DNA of 64,000 bases from Brevundimonas subvibrioides (GCF_027271155.1 NZ_CP114542.1:1984001-2048000), one strand, 5' to 3'. Counted from the first letter of the stretch, positions 45,024 through 55,380 are shown. Notes: generated from the sequence alone by a model not told the origin. Translations and numbers: made by a program.

Positions 45024-46388
45024 TCACGCGGCCCGCGCGATGACCCGGTCGCGCCCGCTGGCCTTGGCCTCGTAGACACCCTCGTCGGCGCGTTTCAGCA
45101 GGGCGTCGGGCGTATCCCCGGCCCCGAACGTTGCTGCCACGCCGATAGAGATGGTCACGGTCAGGTGCTCGCGGCCGCCCATCACGCGGAACGGCGTCGT
45201 GCCCACGTCGCGGCGGATGCGTTCGGCGATTCGATGGGCATCCTCGATCGAGGTGCCCGGCATGACCACGACGAACTCCTCGCCGCCAAGACGACACGGA
45301 AGGTCCACCGCGCGGACGTTGGTGGCCAGACGCACGGCGAACTCGCGCAGCACCTCGTCGCCGGCCGCGTGCCCGAAGCCGTCGTTGACCTTCTTGAAGT
45401 GGTCGATGTCCAGAACCAGCACGGACACAGGCTCGCCACCCAGCACGGCGCGACTGACGAAGGCCTGCAACTGCCCGGCCATATAGCGGCGGTTGTGCAA
45501 TCCGGTCAGCGCATCGGTGACCGCCATTTCGAGACTGTAGTCGAGCTTTTCGCGCAGGAAGTCCGTGTAACGCTTGCGCCGGACCTGGGTTCGCGCCCGG
45601 GCGGAGAGCTCTTCCGGATCGACGGGCTTTGTCAGAATGTCGTTGACGCCCAGCTCAAGCGCCTTGACCAGTCGGGGCCGATCGGCCGGGTCCACCACCG
45701 CAAGGATCGGCAGGTGCCGCGTCGGTTCGGCCGATCGCACCTGGGCGATCAGGCGCAGGCCGTCGAACTCTGCCGCCGCGACATTGACGATCATGAGGTC
45801 GATAGGGGTCTTGGAGGAGATCAGACCCGCAACGGCATCCGTCTCGATCACCGGACGGTGCTCGCGGATCAGTTCCTCGGCAATCCTGGCCGCCTGACGC
45901 GCGTTGTCGTCAACGATCAGGACGCGACCACCCGAGCCACGCAGACGTCCTGCGCCGTCGGTGGTGACGCCCATTCGCCTGCCGCTTTCCTCGCGCTCCC
46001 GAAGCTCGTCCATGACCAGTTTCAGCCGCGTCAGCGACCGGACACGCGCGAACAGGACCACGTCGTCCAGGGGTTTGGTGACGAAGTCGTCGGCCCCCGC
46101 CTCCAGCCCCTTGATCCGGTCTTCGCGGCCGTCCAGCGCCGTCACCAGCACGATCGGGATATGGTTGGTGGTGGGGTCGAGCTTGATCCGGCGACAGGTC
46201 TCGAACCCGTCCATACCCGGCATCATGACATCCAGAAGGATGATGTCCGGCTTCTCGGATGCTGCGAGCCTGATGGCCGTCGCGCCGTCGCCGCAGGTCA
46301 GGACGTCGTAATACTCGAGCGTCAGCTTGGCCTCGAGCAGGCGAACATTCGCCTCCACATCGTCGACCACCAGGATACGCGCGGTCAT
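45024..46388 (-). CDS. pleD: Response regulator/diguanylate cyclase PleD
   Basis: A 454-residue protein with REC-REC-GGDEF architecture. The first receiver has the acceptor D53 in IILLDVMMPGMDG, the second (about 155-275) is a degenerate adaptor receiver, and the C-terminal cyclase has GGEEF near residue 370. The I-site RAVD lies five residues before GGEEF (NVRAVDLPCRLGG), so product feedback by c-di-GMP is expected. In Caulobacter PleD acts in the swarmer-to-stalk switch. It lies 6 bp after divK in the same direction, as in Caulobacter. Confidence 0.96.
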   Translation of the reverse strand: MTARILVVDDVEANVRLLEAKLTLEYYDVLTCGDGATAIRLAASEKPDIILLDVMMPGMDGFETCRRIKLDPTTNHIPIVLVTALDGREDRIKGLEAGADDFVTKPLDDVVLFARVRSLTRLKLVMDELREREESGRRMGVTTDGAGRLRGSGGRVLIVDDNARQAARIAEELIREHRPVIETDAVAGLISSKTPIDLMIVNVAAAEFDGLRLIAQVRSAEPTRHLPILAVVDPADRPRLVKALELGVNDILTKPVDPEELSARARTQVRRKRYTDFLREKLDYSLEMAVTDALTGLHNRRYMAGQLQAFVSRAVLGGEPVSVLVLDIDHFKKVNDGFGHAAGDEVLREFAVRLATNVRAVDLPCRLGGEEFVVVMPGTSIEDAHRIAERIRRDVGTTPFRVMGGREHLTVTISIGVAATFGAGDTPDALLKRADEGVYEAKASGRDRVIARAA

Positions 46389-46394
46389 CGACCC

Positions 46395-46778
46395 CTACCC
46401 TGCCAGGACCGGGGTGCCGAGGTGTTTGCGCACCGTCTCCAGGAACGGCATCACCGAGATCGGCTTGGAGATATAGGCCTCGCAGCCGCCCTGCCGGATG
46501 CGTTCCTCATCGCCCTTCATGGCGAAGGCGGTGACGGCGATGATCGGGATGTGGGCCAGTTCCTCGTCGTCCTTCAGCCATTTGGTGACTTCCAGGCCGC
46601 TGATCTCGGGCAGCTGGATGTCCATCAGGATGAGGTCGGGCATGTGCTGGCGCGCCAACGCCATCGCCTGCAGTCCCTCGCGGGTCTGAAACGTCTGATA
46701 GCCCTGGGAATCGAGCAGATCATGAAAAAGCTTCATGTTCAGCTCGTTATCCTCGACGATGAGGACTTTCTTGGACAT
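46395..46778 (-). CDS. divK: Single-domain response regulator DivK
   Basis: A 127-residue stand-alone receiver. The acidic pocket is VEDNE, the phospho-acceptor is D53 in [13 protein letters not shown], and the signalling threonine and lysine are in [11 protein letters not shown] and YISKPISV. In Caulobacter DivK is controlled by DivJ and PleC and acts on the DivL-CckA pathway of the cell cycle. The ATG at 46778 is chosen for the conserved opening [13 protein letters not shown]. It shares a 118-bp divergent upstream region with dinB and leads the divK-pleD operon. Confidence 0.96.
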   Translation of the reverse strand: MSKKVLIVEDNELNMKLFHDLLDSQGYQTFQTREGLQAMALARQHMPDLILMDIQLPEISGLEVTKWLKDDEELAHIPIIAVTAFAMKGDEERIRQGGCEAYISKPISVMPFLETVRKHLGTPVLAG

Positions 46779-46896
46779 CTTCACCCGGTCTGCGGCCTCG
46801 TTTGACGCGCGAACTGCGCATTGAGGCGTTTCGCCCTCTTCGATTGGGATTGTGCCCCGGGCAGTCTTAAGTTGGGGTGAAGTCGGAATCCCACGC

Positions 46897-48156
46897 ATGG
46901 CCATGACCGCCATCTGTCGAGAATGCCTCTGGACCGGAGCGGACGCGGTCGCGCGCTGCCCGGCCTGCGGTTCGCCGCGCGTCGTCTGCGATCCCGAGCT
47001 TTCCGGCCTGTCGATCGCCCACCTGGATTGCGATGCCTTCTATGCGTCGGTGGAAAAGCGGGACCGCCCCGAACTGCGCGACCGCCCGGTGATCGTGGGG
47101 GGCGGCGTGCGGGGCGTGGTGTCGACCTGCTGCTACATCGCCCGCCAGTCCGGCGTGCATTCGGCCATGCCGATGTTCAAGGCCCTGAAGGCCTGTCCCG
47201 ACGCGGTCGTCATCAAGCCGAACTTTTCGAAATATGTTCCTGAATCGGAACGTATCTTCGGCATGGTGGGCGAACTGACGCCGCTGGTGCAGACCCTGTC
47301 TCTGGACGAGGCCTGGATCGACCTGTCAGGGACCGAGCGGCTGAACGGCGGTCCGCCGGCGCTCCAGCTGATCCGCCTGCAGAAGCGGATCGAGGAGGAG
47401 ACCGGCCTGTCGGTTTCGATCGGACTGGCCCCAAACCGGTTCCTGGCCAAGATCGCGTCGGAGCTGGACAAGCCACGGGGGTTCTCGGTTATCGGGGCGG
47501 CAAATGCCGAGGCCCTGCTGGCACCGAAATCCGTCCGCATCCTGCCCGGCGTGGGCCCCGTCTTCGGCAAGACCCTGATCAGCGACGGCTTTGCCACGGT
47601 CGGCGACCTGGCCTCGGCCGATGTGCGCGACCTGGTCAAACGCTACGGGGAGACGGGCCTGCGCCTGCACGACCTGGCCCACGCCCGCGACGCGCGCGCC
47701 GTGACCCCCGAGCACGACCGACGCGGCATGAGCGCGGAAAATACCTTCAACACCGACCTGACAACGCAGGAAGAGCTGGAAGCCGAGCTGTGGCCCCTGT
47801 GCGAGAAGATCGCCTCCAAGGCCCGTCGTGACGGCGTCGCCAGCCGCGTCGTGATGTTGAAGCTGCGACGCACCGACTTCCGGATCGTCACCCGCCGCAC
47901 CACCATGCCCGAGCCGGTCCAGACGGCGCGCGCCCTGTTCGCCATAGGCCGCGACCTGCTGAAGCCCGAACTGGGCCGCCCCTATCGCCTGATCGGCATC
48001 GGCCTGGCCGACATCCAGGACGCCGAAGACATGCCCCCCGCCCTGTTCGATCGTGGCGAGGCCCGAACCCTGAAAACCGAGACCACGATCGATGCCCTGC
48101 GGCAGAAGTTCGGTGCCGGAGCCGTGGTGGCGGGACGCGCGTTGAAGCGTCCTTAA
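46897..48156 (+). CDS. dinB: DNA polymerase IV with N-terminal zinc-ribbon-like extension
   Basis: A 419-residue Y-family polymerase. Catalytic acids lie in [13 protein letters not shown] and [13 protein letters not shown]; the thumb HhH region has [12 protein letters not shown] and the little finger follows, ending near residue 345. The first 35 residues hold four cysteines (C7 and C10, C21 and C24, in CREC and CPACGS), a likely zinc ribbon absent from E. coli DinB. No beta-clamp motif can be named with certainty near the end. DinB copies DNA past lesions with low fidelity. It is divergent from divK. Confidence 0.93.
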   Translation: MAMTAICRECLWTGADAVARCPACGSPRVVCDPELSGLSIAHLDCDAFYASVEKRDRPELRDRPVIVGGGVRGVVSTCCYIARQSGVHSAMPMFKALKACPDAVVIKPNFSKYVPESERIFGMVGELTPLVQTLSLDEAWIDLSGTERLNGGPPALQLIRLQKRIEEETGLSVSIGLAPNRFLAKIASELDKPRGFSVIGAANAEALLAPKSVRILPGVGPVFGKTLISDGFATVGDLASADVRDLVKRYGETGLRLHDLAHARDARAVTPEHDRRGMSAENTFNTDLTTQEELEAELWPLCEKIASKARRDGVASRVVMLKLRRTDFRIVTRRTTMPEPVQTARALFAIGRDLLKPELGRPYRLIGIGLADIQDAEDMPPALFDRGEARTLKTETTIDALRQKFGAGAVVAGRALKRP

Positions 48157-48179
48157 GGCGGTTCGGCCAGACTGCGCCC

Positions 48180-48920
48180 ATGTCCGCCCTTCTCGACAAG
48201 ATGCGCCGCCGCGCCGGTCGCTATCTGGATGTTCGCCCTGCGCCAATCCAGCCTGAGCGGGGCACCTTCAGCCTTTCGTTCGACGACATTCCCGCCACCG
48301 CCTGGACCGAGGCCGGGCCGATCCTGGCCGAGCACGGGATCAAGGCGACCTATTTCGTCTGTGGGGGACTGGAGAGCGGTTCGAACCTGGACCGGCCGCA
48401 GTTCACCACGGCGCACCTTCAGGCCCTGTTCGAGGCGGGTCATGAGGTGGGATGCCATACTTTCAGCCATGCGAACGCCCTGCGGATGCCGGCGTCCGAT
48501 TATGCGGAAGACCTCGACCGCAACGCGGCCTGGGTGGCCGAGCGTCTGGACGGGCACCGCATGACCGCCTTCGCCTGGCCGTTCGGCGATGTGGCGCGGG
48601 CCACGAAGGCCGTGATCGCAGACCGCTTCGACCTGGGTCGGGGCGTCGGTGACGGGGTCAACGCCGGCACGGCCGACCGCACGAACCTGAAGGCCATCGG
48701 TCTGGAGGCCCGGCGCCTGCCCGGCTATGACCTCGAAGCCCTGATGGCGGAAACGGCCGGGCGGAAGGGCTGGCTGATCGCCTGTGGCCATGACGTGATG
48801 GATGGACCGACCCCTTACGGCTGCACACCCGACGATCTGGACCGGATGATCCGGCTGGCCAGGGCAGCGGGGCTGGAGATCATGCCGATCGGCGCGGCCT
48901 GGGCACGGATGGCGGGCTAG
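48180..48920 (+). CDS. Polysaccharide deacetylase family protein
   Basis: A 246-residue NodB-fold protein. The metal motif is SFDDIPA (catalytic aspartates at about 34-35), the second is HTFSH near residue 94, and AFAWPFGD near 137 fits the third. It lacks a signal peptide, so it may act in the cytoplasm or be exported by another route. Substrates in the family range from chitin to peptidoglycan. It starts 23 bp after dinB. The 3' end overlaps the convergent unknown gene by 4 bp. Confidence 0.85.
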   Translation: MSALLDKMRRRAGRYLDVRPAPIQPERGTFSLSFDDIPATAWTEAGPILAEHGIKATYFVCGGLESGSNLDRPQFTTAHLQALFEAGHEVGCHTFSHANALRMPASDYAEDLDRNAAWVAERLDGHRMTAFAWPFGDVARATKAVIADRFDLGRGVGDGVNAGTADRTNLKAIGLEARRLPGYDLEALMAETAGRKGWLIACGHDVMDGPTPYGCTPDDLDRMIRLARAAGLEIMPIGAAWARMAG

Positions 48921-49843
48921 GCCGCCGCCTGCATCTCCAGCGCAACCTTCCGCTGTTCGGCCCACGGGATCAGGGCGCTGCGTGGCCAGGCGACCAGCCA
49001 GGAGCTCGGGGTGTATTCTCCGCGCTCGATCAGGGCCTTGCGCGTCGGCGAGGACGCGCTCGCCCGTTCGGAATGGATCGGGGCCGGTCCCTGGTGGATG
49101 ATGAAGGCACCGCCCTTCAGGGGGTTCAGCCGCAGATAGGCCAGGCGGGGGCTGATGGTTTCCAGCGGGGGATCGAAGAACCAGCTCGATCCGAACATCC
49201 CGGCCACATCGGGCCGTGTCTTGCAGATCGCCGCGCCCGTCGCCCAGGTGCGGTCCCAGCCGGCCTCGTTGAAATCGACCAGTTGGCGGCCTTCGGTGTG
49301 GGTTTCGAGCCAGGGCCGGTCCCAGCCGCGAGCCTGAGTATAGCGGATCAAGGATGCCCATCCGTGACCGTGAAGTCCGTTCCGGACCACCTGACCCGGT
49401 CCCAGCGGGGACGACAGATCGATGTTCTGCGTCAGGCTGCCGGGAACACTCAGGACGAGCGCCAGCCGCACATCCTTGGCCCAGTGGTCGGCGTCATAGT
49501 TCGCGTCGCTGTCGGCCGCCGACGTCAGGAACTCGGCCATCCTGTCGAGCCAGTAGGGATAAAGCTCCATCACCTCGCCCGGCAGGGCCGCCTGTTTCGC
49601 CCGACCGGGCAACTCCAGCGCCCAGGTGGCGACGAGGGCGCGGCGCATGGCGTCGGTCGCATCGGGACCGAGAGCCTGATCGGCGGCATGGGCGGGCAGA
49701 TCGAAATTCCAGTGCCGCGCGGCGGTCGTTGCCGGCTCCACGGCCTCGACCGAGGCGATATCGACCCGCACCCGATCTTCGGCGCTCAGGCGGGCCCGGA
49801 CGGCGTTGAACGCCGCGACCTGGCTGGGAGAAAGCGTTTCCAT
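48917..49843 (-). CDS. Hypothetical protein, 308 residues
   Basis: A soluble protein I cannot assign. It opens METLSPSQVAAFNAVRARLS. Distinct segments are ALPGEVMELYPYWLDRMAEF near residue 86, PGQVVRNGLHGHGWASLIRY near 145 and GSSWFFDPPLETISPRLAYL near 220. No P-loop, HTH, signal peptide or metal triad is clear; a His-rich turn (GLHGHGW) is the only candidate site. Codon use is like the host. It is convergent with the deacetylase and divergent from ridA (113 bp). Confidence 0.65.
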   Translation of the reverse strand: METLSPSQVAAFNAVRARLSAEDRVRVDIASVEAVEPATTAARHWNFDLPAHAADQALGPDATDAMRRALVATWALELPGRAKQAALPGEVMELYPYWLDRMAEFLTSAADSDANYDADHWAKDVRLALVLSVPGSLTQNIDLSSPLGPGQVVRNGLHGHGWASLIRYTQARGWDRPWLETHTEGRQLVDFNEAGWDRTWATGAAICKTRPDVAGMFGSSWFFDPPLETISPRLAYLRLNPLKGGAFIIHQGPAPIHSERASASSPTRKALIERGEYTPSSWLVAWPRSALIPWAEQRKVALEMQAAA

Positions 49844-49956
49844 GGCCTGGACGATGCCACACGCCGGTTAATGTCTCCTGCCCATGCGACGCAGGGGGAG
49901 GAGACGCCGCGCGCGACCCGCGCTAAACCCCCGCCGACCCCTCTCTGGAGCCCGAC

Positions 49957-50415
49957 ATGTCCATCACCGCCCGCCTGGCCGAACTCGGCATCGCCCTGCC
50001 CCAGCCCGCTGCGGCCGTGGCCAACTATGTGCCCTTCGTGCGCACCGGCAATCTGATCCACATCTCGGGCCAGCTGTCGAACGATGCGTCGGGCGGGCTC
50101 AAGGGCACGGTCGGCGAGGACGTCACCCCGGAACAGGCCCAGGCCGGCGCCCGCCTGTGCGGCATCAACCTGCTGGCCCAGCTGAGCGCCGCGCTGGACG
50201 GGGACCTCGACCGCGTCGTCCGTATCGTCAAGCTGGGCGGCTTCGTTCAGGCCGGCCCGGGCTTCACCGCCATTCCCGCCGTCATCAACGGCTGTTCGGA
50301 CCTGATGGTCGAGGTGTTCGGCGACGCAGGCCGCCACGCCCGCTCGGCCGTCGGCGTCTATCAGCTGCCCCTCGGCTTTGCCGTCGAGGTGGACGCCATC
50401 GTCGAGGTGCGGTGA
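49957..50415 (+). CDS. ridA: RidA family protein
   Basis: A 152-residue member of the YjgF/YER057c/UK114 family that deaminates reactive enamine/imine intermediates. The N-terminal and pocket regions are VPFVRTGNLIHISGQLSND near residue 25 and AGARLCGINLLAQLSAAL near 62. The C-terminus is HARSAVGVYQLPLGFAVEVD; the arginine there is the usual catalytic residue. This longer subtype differs from the about 128-residue RidA proper, so the substrate range may differ. GGAG lies 6 nt before the ATG. The next gene overlaps by GTGA. Confidence 0.88.
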   Translation: MSITARLAELGIALPQPAAAVANYVPFVRTGNLIHISGQLSNDASGGLKGTVGEDVTPEQAQAGARLCGINLLAQLSAALDGDLDRVVRIVKLGGFVQAGPGFTAIPAVINGCSDLMVEVFGDAGRHARSAVGVYQLPLGFAVEVDAIVEVR

Positions 50416-51569
50416 CTCCTCAGCCAGAGTTCACCCTCCAGGTCCACGACAGCATCGCGGCCATCGGGCGCGAGGCGTGGGACGCCTGCGCCGGTCCGAC
50501 CGGCGATCCGTTCGTCAGCTTCGACTTCCTGCACGCCTGTGAAGCCTCGGGCAGCGCGGTCGCGAGGCAGGGCTGGGGTCCGCGCCATCTGACCCTGATG
50601 GGGCCGGACGAGGCGGTCCTCGGGTGCATGCCCCTCTATCTGAAGGGCCACAGCCAGGGCGAATACGTCTTCGACCATTCCTGGGCCGACGCCTGGCAGC
50701 GGGCGGGCGGGCAGTACTATCCCAAACTGCTGGGAGCGGTGCCCTTCACCCCCGCGACCGGGCCCCGGTTCCTGCATGCGCCCGGGACGGACGAGGCCAC
50801 GGTCCGCGCGGCCCTGATCCAGGGTGCCCTGACCCTGACGCAGCGCCTGGAAGTGTCGTCGCTGCACGTCAACTTCCCGACCGAGCCCGAATGGTCGGCC
50901 ATGGGCGAGGCCGGGATGCTGCGTCGCCAGGACATGCAGTTTATCTGGAGGAACGACGGCTACGCCACCTTCGACGAATTTCTGGCCGCCCTGTCGTCGA
51001 ACCGGAGGAAGACCATCCGGCGCGAACGCCGCGACGCCCAAACCGGTCTCGACATCCGCATCCTGACCGGTCCGGACATTCTGGAGGCCCACTGGGATGC
51101 CTTTTTCGAATTCTATCAGGACACGGGGGCCCGAAAATGGGGCCGCCCCTATCTGACCCGCGCCTTCTTCTCCATGATCGGGGAGACGATGACCGACCGC
51201 ATCGCCCTGGTCATGGCGTTCCGCGACGAGACGCCCGTCGCCGGTGCCCTGAACTTCATCGGCCGCGACGCCCTGTATGGCCGTCAGTGGGGCGCGCTGG
51301 AGGAGGTGCCCTTCCTCCATTTCGAGCTCTGCTACTATCAGGCCATCGATTTCGCCATCGCGCGTGGCCTGTCCCGCGTCGAGGCGGGGGCGCAAGGGCA
51401 GCACAAGATCGCCCGCGGCTACCTGCCCTCCTCCGTCTATTCCGCCCACTGGATCGCGGACCCGGCCCTGCGGACGCCGGTGGCGCGGTATCTGGAGCAG
51501 GAGCGCAGTGGCGTGGAAGCGGAGATCTTGGCGATGACGGCGGAGCTGTCGCCGTATCGGGCCTCCTGA
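50412..51569 (+). CDS. FemAB-like GNAT acetyltransferase (DUF482)
   Basis: A 385-residue peptidogalycan-biosynthesis/GNAT-type protein of the PF04339 group. It has WDACAGPTGDPFVSFDFL near residue 20, NFPTEPEW near 155, and ALSSNRRKTIRRERRDAQ near 195. Later RQWGALEEVPFLHFELCYYQ and GAQGQHKIARGYLPSSVYSA fit the acyl-CoA pocket. The GTG start at 50412 overlaps the ridA stop (GTGA). No signal peptide is seen. Substrate unknown; coupling to ridA may be only positional. Confidence 0.85.
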   Translation: MTPQPEFTLQVHDSIAAIGREAWDACAGPTGDPFVSFDFLHACEASGSAVARQGWGPRHLTLMGPDEAVLGCMPLYLKGHSQGEYVFDHSWADAWQRAGGQYYPKLLGAVPFTPATGPRFLHAPGTDEATVRAALIQGALTLTQRLEVSSLHVNFPTEPEWSAMGEAGMLRRQDMQFIWRNDGYATFDEFLAALSSNRRKTIRRERRDAQTGLDIRILTGPDILEAHWDAFFEFYQDTGARKWGRPYLTRAFFSMIGETMTDRIALVMAFRDETPVAGALNFIGRDALYGRQWGALEEVPFLHFELCYYQAIDFAIARGLSRVEAGAQGQHKIARGYLPSSVYSAHWIADPALRTPVARYLEQERSGVEAEILAMTAELSPYRAS

Positions 51570-51596
51570 AGAGACAACGGGCCTGACCGGCCTCCC

Positions 51597-52823
51597 TCAC
51601 ATCCCATTCGCGATGCGCGGATCCGGTCGTTTCCAGGACTGGACCGACCCGTATGTCAGCGACCGCCATACCCATTCGAGGGGTCCATACCGGTAGAACC
51701 TGAGCCAGAAGGAACTGGCGATAACCTGCAGAAGAAAAAGGAGAATGGAAACGCCGAGCCCCGCAGACACGCCGAGTTTTCCCATCAGTCCCGCGCCATA
51801 GCCATAGAACAGAAGTCCAAGGACGACCGATTGCAGGATGTAGTTCGTGAAGGCCATCTGCCCTGCCGGAGCCGCCCAATTCACGAGCCATCCGGGACGG
51901 CTGGACGAGATGACCCAGACGAGCGCGGCATAGCCCACCGCCAGCAGGACAGGCGCAGCGCCGGTCGACACGGACCCGATCCATCCGGGTGCCACGCCCG
52001 GGATCGCGGTGATCGACGCAGCCGCCCCCAGGACGACCAGAACGGCGCCCGCGCTGCGGATCGGTGACCTTGCGCCATGGCCGGGTTTCAGGGCTCCGGA
52101 TCGCCAGATGAGCGCGCCCAGAAGCATGAGGGCGACGGTCCTCGGGAAGACGTAGGCATGCAGTTTCGCGATCTGTGGCAACTCCTCGATGCGGAACCGC
52201 AAGACCTCAAGGAACGAGCCGCTGCCGTAGACGGCGCGGGCCGTGGTCACATGGGAGTCTATCCACTCCGCAGAGGGAAAGCTGAACGGCAAGGGTAGCC
52301 ATGGCACTACGAGATAGAGCAGCATCGCGCCCGCAGCCGCCACGCCGAGGGTCAAGCGGGAGCGACCCAGAAGCGGAATGACGACAAGTCCTGCGATGGC
52401 GTACTCGGTCAGAATGTCGCCATTCCAGATCAGGGTCAGGTGAACGACGCCGAACATCAGGAGGACGAGCAGGCGCCGGACCAGAACACGGCTTCGGCTG
52501 CTCTCGCGCAGGCGGTCGAACTGCATCGCAAGGCCGACGCCGAACAACAGCGAGAATACGGCGAACGCCTTGAACTCGATCAGGAGGCCGAACAGCATCG
52601 AGACAAGGCGATCGAACGACGATGATGCGGCCGCGAGCGCGGCAGGCTGGAACTGTTCGAACAGCGTCACCCGGAACTCGCTGTCCAGATTGATGATCAG
52701 AACGCCGAAGAGCGCCAGGCCGCGCACCGTGTCGAGGCTATGGATTCTCGCGCCCTGAGACGTCGGTCCATCCCCCGGCGGGTTTAGTTTCGGCGGGCCG
52801 GTCAGTCGGGTGCCGGGTTTCAT
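51597..52823 (-). CDS. DUF418 membrane protein (YeiB-like)
   Basis: A 408-residue integral membrane protein with about ten hydrophobic segments. The family motif near the N-terminus is [20 protein letters not shown], and the C-terminal DUF418 part has [14 protein letters not shown] and [21 protein letters not shown] purine-rich GGAG run lies upstream of the ATG at 52823; in-frame codons farther upstream come from the repeat region and the mutL opposite strand. Function unknown; members are thought to be transporters or acyltransferase-like. It is divergent from mutL across the inverted repeat. Confidence 0.88.
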   Translation of the reverse strand: MKPGTRLTGPPKLNPPGDGPTSQGARIHSLDTVRGLALFGVLIINLDSEFRVTLFEQFQPAALAAASSSFDRLVSMLFGLLIEFKAFAVFSLLFGVGLAMQFDRLRESSRSRVLVRRLLVLLMFGVVHLTLIWNGDILTEYAIAGLVVIPLLGRSRLTLGVAAAGAMLLYLVVPWLPLPFSFPSAEWIDSHVTTARAVYGSGSFLEVLRFRIEELPQIAKLHAYVFPRTVALMLLGALIWRSGALKPGHGARSPIRSAGAVLVVLGAAASITAIPGVAPGWIGSVSTGAAPVLLAVGYAALVWVISSSRPGWLVNWAAPAGQMAFTNYILQSVVLGLLFYGYGAGLMGKLGVSAGLGVSILLFLLQVIASSFWLRFYRYGPLEWVWRSLTYGSVQSWKRPDPRIANGM

Positions 52824-52844
52824 CTGCGATCTCCCTCTCCCCCA

Positions 52845-52967
52845 CCGTGCACCCCGGCGCAGGCCGGGGTCCAGATGGCAGATGCTCCGGACCGGTTCAG
52901 CGTGCCCGGCACCAAATCCCGCCATCGAGTCCGTGATCTGGACCCCGGCCTGCGCCGGGGTGCACGG
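52845..52967. repeat. Perfect 32-bp inverted repeat upstream of mutL
   Basis: Left arm 52845-52876 begins CCGTGCACCCCGGCGCAGGC; right arm 52936-52967 is its exact reverse complement. The spacer is 59 nt. Each arm also folds on itself through CCCCGG/CCGGGG. This is a common REP-type unit in Caulobacterales and sits between the divergent DUF418 and mutL genes. It could form a long cruciform or RNA hairpin. Confidence 0.9.
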
Positions 52968-53001
52968 AGGGAGGGCGAAGGCGTATGGTTGGACGAATCC
53001 C

Positions 53002-54861
53002 ATGCCCATCCGTCGCCTCCCCCCCGAGACCGTCAACCGCATCGCCGCCGGCGAGGTGGTCGAACGCCCGGCCAGCGCCATCAAGGAGCTGGTCGAGAAC
53101 GCGCTGGACGCCGGGGCGACCCGGATCGAGGTCCAGGCGGACGGCGGCGGCCTGTCGCGCATCCTGATCGCCGACGACGGCCATGGCATGGCCCCGGACC
53201 AGCTGGCCCTCGCCGTCGAGCGCCATGCGACCTCCAAGCTGGAGCCGGATGACGCCGGCGACGTCGACCTGTTGCGCATCTCGACCCTGGGCTTCCGGGG
53301 GGAGGCCCTGCCCTCCATCGGCTCGGTCGCCCGGCTGATGATCACCAGCCGCAGCCCCGGAGGCGACGCCCACCAGATCACGGTCGAGGGCGGCGACACC
53401 CGCCCCGTGGCCCCCGCCGCCTTCCCCGGCCCGCACGGCGCCCGCGTCGAGGTCCGCGACCTGTTCTATGCCACCCCGGCCCGGCTCAAATTCATGAAGT
53501 CGGAACGGTCCGAGGCCATGGCCATCTCGGAGGAGATCAGGCGTCAGGCCATGGCGCATGAAGGCGTGGCCTTCACCCTCGATCTCGACGGCCGCACGAC
53601 CCTGCGCCTGCCCGCCGAACACCCGGGCGACGCGGGCCGCCTGAAACGGCTCGCCGCCCTGCTGGGCCGGGATTTCGAGGCCAACGCCCTGCTGATCGAC
53701 CAGTCGCGCGAGGGTATCCGGCTGTCGGGCTATGCGGGCCTGCCGACCTATTCGCGCGGCAACGGCGGGCACCAGTATCTGTTCGTCAACGGCCGCCCGG
53801 TCCGCGACCGGCTGCTGCAGGGGGCGCTGCGCGGGGCCTATGCCGACTTCCTCGCCCGCGACCGGCATCCGGCGGCGGTGCTGTTCCTCGAGATCGATCC
53901 CCTGTTCGTCGACGTCAATGTCCACCCGGCCAAGGCCGAGGTCCGCTTCCGCGACCCCGCCCTGGTGCGCGGCCTGATCGTCGGGGCGCTGAGACATGCG
54001 CTCCACGCCGCCGGGCACCGTGCCTCGACCACCGTCGCCGACAATGTGCTGGCGGGGTTCACGGCCCACACCGGGGCGGCGTTCAGCCCGACCTCGTCCC
54101 GGTCGCAAGGCTTTGCCGCCAGCGGCTTCAGCGGCTGGACCGGCTGGGACCGCCCGGTCGCGGCCCAGGAGATCCCCGGTCTCGGTGAACGCTCCGCCCG
54201 CGTCGAGGCGGGGTGGGCCATCGGAGAGGGCGACCTCGCCACCCGCCACGCGCCACTCGCCACTGTCCCGGACCCCATCGACCAGCCCCTGGGGGCCGCC
54301 CGCGCCCAGGTGCACGGCACCTATATCGTCGCCCAGACGCGCGACGGCATCGTCGTGGTCGACCAGCATGCCGCCCACGAACGCCTCGTCTATGAGCGGA
54401 TGAAGACCCAGATGGCGCAAGGGTCCGTCACCCGTCAGGCCCTCTTGACCCCCGAAGTCGTCGAGCTGGACCCGGCCGAGGCTGACCGTGTTGTCGCCCG
54501 TGCTGACGAACTGGCGCAACTGGGCCTGATCGTCGAGCCGTTCGGCGGCGGGGCCGTGCTGGTGCGCGAGACGCCCGCCCTGCTCGGCGACACCGACGTG
54601 CAAGGCCTGATCCGCGACATCGCCGACGACCTGGCCGAGCACGGCGCGGCCCTGGCCCTGTCCGAGCGCCTCGGCGAGGTCTGCGGCACCATGGCCTGCC
54701 ACGGCTCCGTCCGCGCCGGTCGCGTCCTGTCCGCGCCGGAGATGAACGCCCTCCTCCGCCAGATGGAGGCCACCCCGCACAGCGGCCAGTGCAACCACGG
54801 GCGGCCGACCTATGTGGAGCTGAAGCTGGCGGATCTGGAGAAGCTGTTCGGGCGGCGGTGA
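53002..54861 (+). CDS. mutL: DNA mismatch repair protein MutL
   Basis: A 619-residue MutL. The GHKL ATPase has [32 protein letters not shown] and [17 protein letters not shown] in the first 110 residues. After a linker, the C-terminal domain contains the endonuclease motif [12 protein letters not shown] (near residue 455), with [10 protein letters not shown] and GQCNHGRPT as further metal-site motifs. This MutL should therefore nick DNA itself, as in bacteria lacking MutH. The ATG at 53002 begins the conserved opening [18 protein letters not shown]. The promoter must lie in or near the inverted repeat. Confidence 0.95.
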   Translation: MPIRRLPPETVNRIAAGEVVERPASAIKELVENALDAGATRIEVQADGGGLSRILIADDGHGMAPDQLALAVERHATSKLEPDDAGDVDLLRISTLGFRGEALPSIGSVARLMITSRSPGGDAHQITVEGGDTRPVAPAAFPGPHGARVEVRDLFYATPARLKFMKSERSEAMAISEEIRRQAMAHEGVAFTLDLDGRTTLRLPAEHPGDAGRLKRLAALLGRDFEANALLIDQSREGIRLSGYAGLPTYSRGNGGHQYLFVNGRPVRDRLLQGALRGAYADFLARDRHPAAVLFLEIDPLFVDVNVHPAKAEVRFRDPALVRGLIVGALRHALHAAGHRASTTVADNVLAGFTAHTGAAFSPTSSRSQGFAASGFSGWTGWDRPVAAQEIPGLGERSARVEAGWAIGEGDLATRHAPLATVPDPIDQPLGAARAQVHGTYIVAQTRDGIVVVDQHAAHERLVYERMKTQMAQGSVTRQALLTPEVVELDPAEADRVVARADELAQLGLIVEPFGGGAVLVRETPALLGDTDVQGLIRDIADDLAEHGAALALSERLGEVCGTMACHGSVRAGRVLSAPEMNALLRQMEATPHSGQCNHGRPTYVELKLADLEKLFGRR

Positions 54862-55042
54862 CAGGTGGGATCAGGTCGCACCAGAGCAAGAAACGGACGT
54901 CGTCGCGTCGCCTGAAGATGACATCGCGCCGCCAGGTCGAAACGCGATGGGAGCCTGCTTTTTGGCCTACGGCTGAAGTCGGAGCCCGACCCGTTGCGGA
55001 CCTTAGCAGCGTGGGAAACACTCCATCCTCAGGGACATGCCC

Positions 55043-55288
55043 ATGCGACTTTTCCGGAATGCTTTAGCGGCGGCTGCCCTCGTGACATGGGGCATCTTTC
55101 TGAAGTTCCGATCCTGGCTTGGTCGTAATGGCCCGGACCTACCCACAGGCGACAATGTGGTTCGGCTCTCGGACCATGGTGACCCGTTTTACATCTCTGT
55201 TCAGCAGCAATGGGTGCTGAACGGCCTGATGGTGTTGCCGTTCTTGATCTTCATCCTCGCGGTCTGGATCGACAGGAGAAACCGCTGA
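55043..55288 (+). CDS. Small hypothetical membrane protein
   Basis: An 81-residue protein with a hydrophobic N-terminus (LFRNALAAAALVTWGIFLKF) and a second helix near the C-terminus (LNGLMVLPFLIFILAVWID). A polar loop lies between. I take the ATG at 55043, with AGGGA 7 nt upstream, over one 6 bases earlier. Base use is less GC-rich than the host average. Unknown family; both ends may face the same side of the membrane. Confidence 0.55.
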   Translation: MRLFRNALAAAALVTWGIFLKFRSWLGRNGPDLPTGDNVVRLSDHGDPFYISVQQQWVLNGLMVLPFLIFILAVWIDRRNR

Positions 55289-55380
55289 CCAAATGGCGCG
55301 GCGCGTCCGCTTTTCACCCTACGGCGACCGTTTGTTTTCGACCCATAGCGGAGGCTCAGATGCGTCGCGCTGCTCATGAG

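Noticed and set aside
44982..46805. 607-codon plus-strand frame opposite pleD and divK
   Set aside because: Both antisense genes are certain from motif and order. The plus frame shows only biased composition.
52897..54798. 633-codon minus-strand frame opposite mutL
   Set aside because: MutL motifs are complete on the plus strand. The mirror frame has no start signal or motif.
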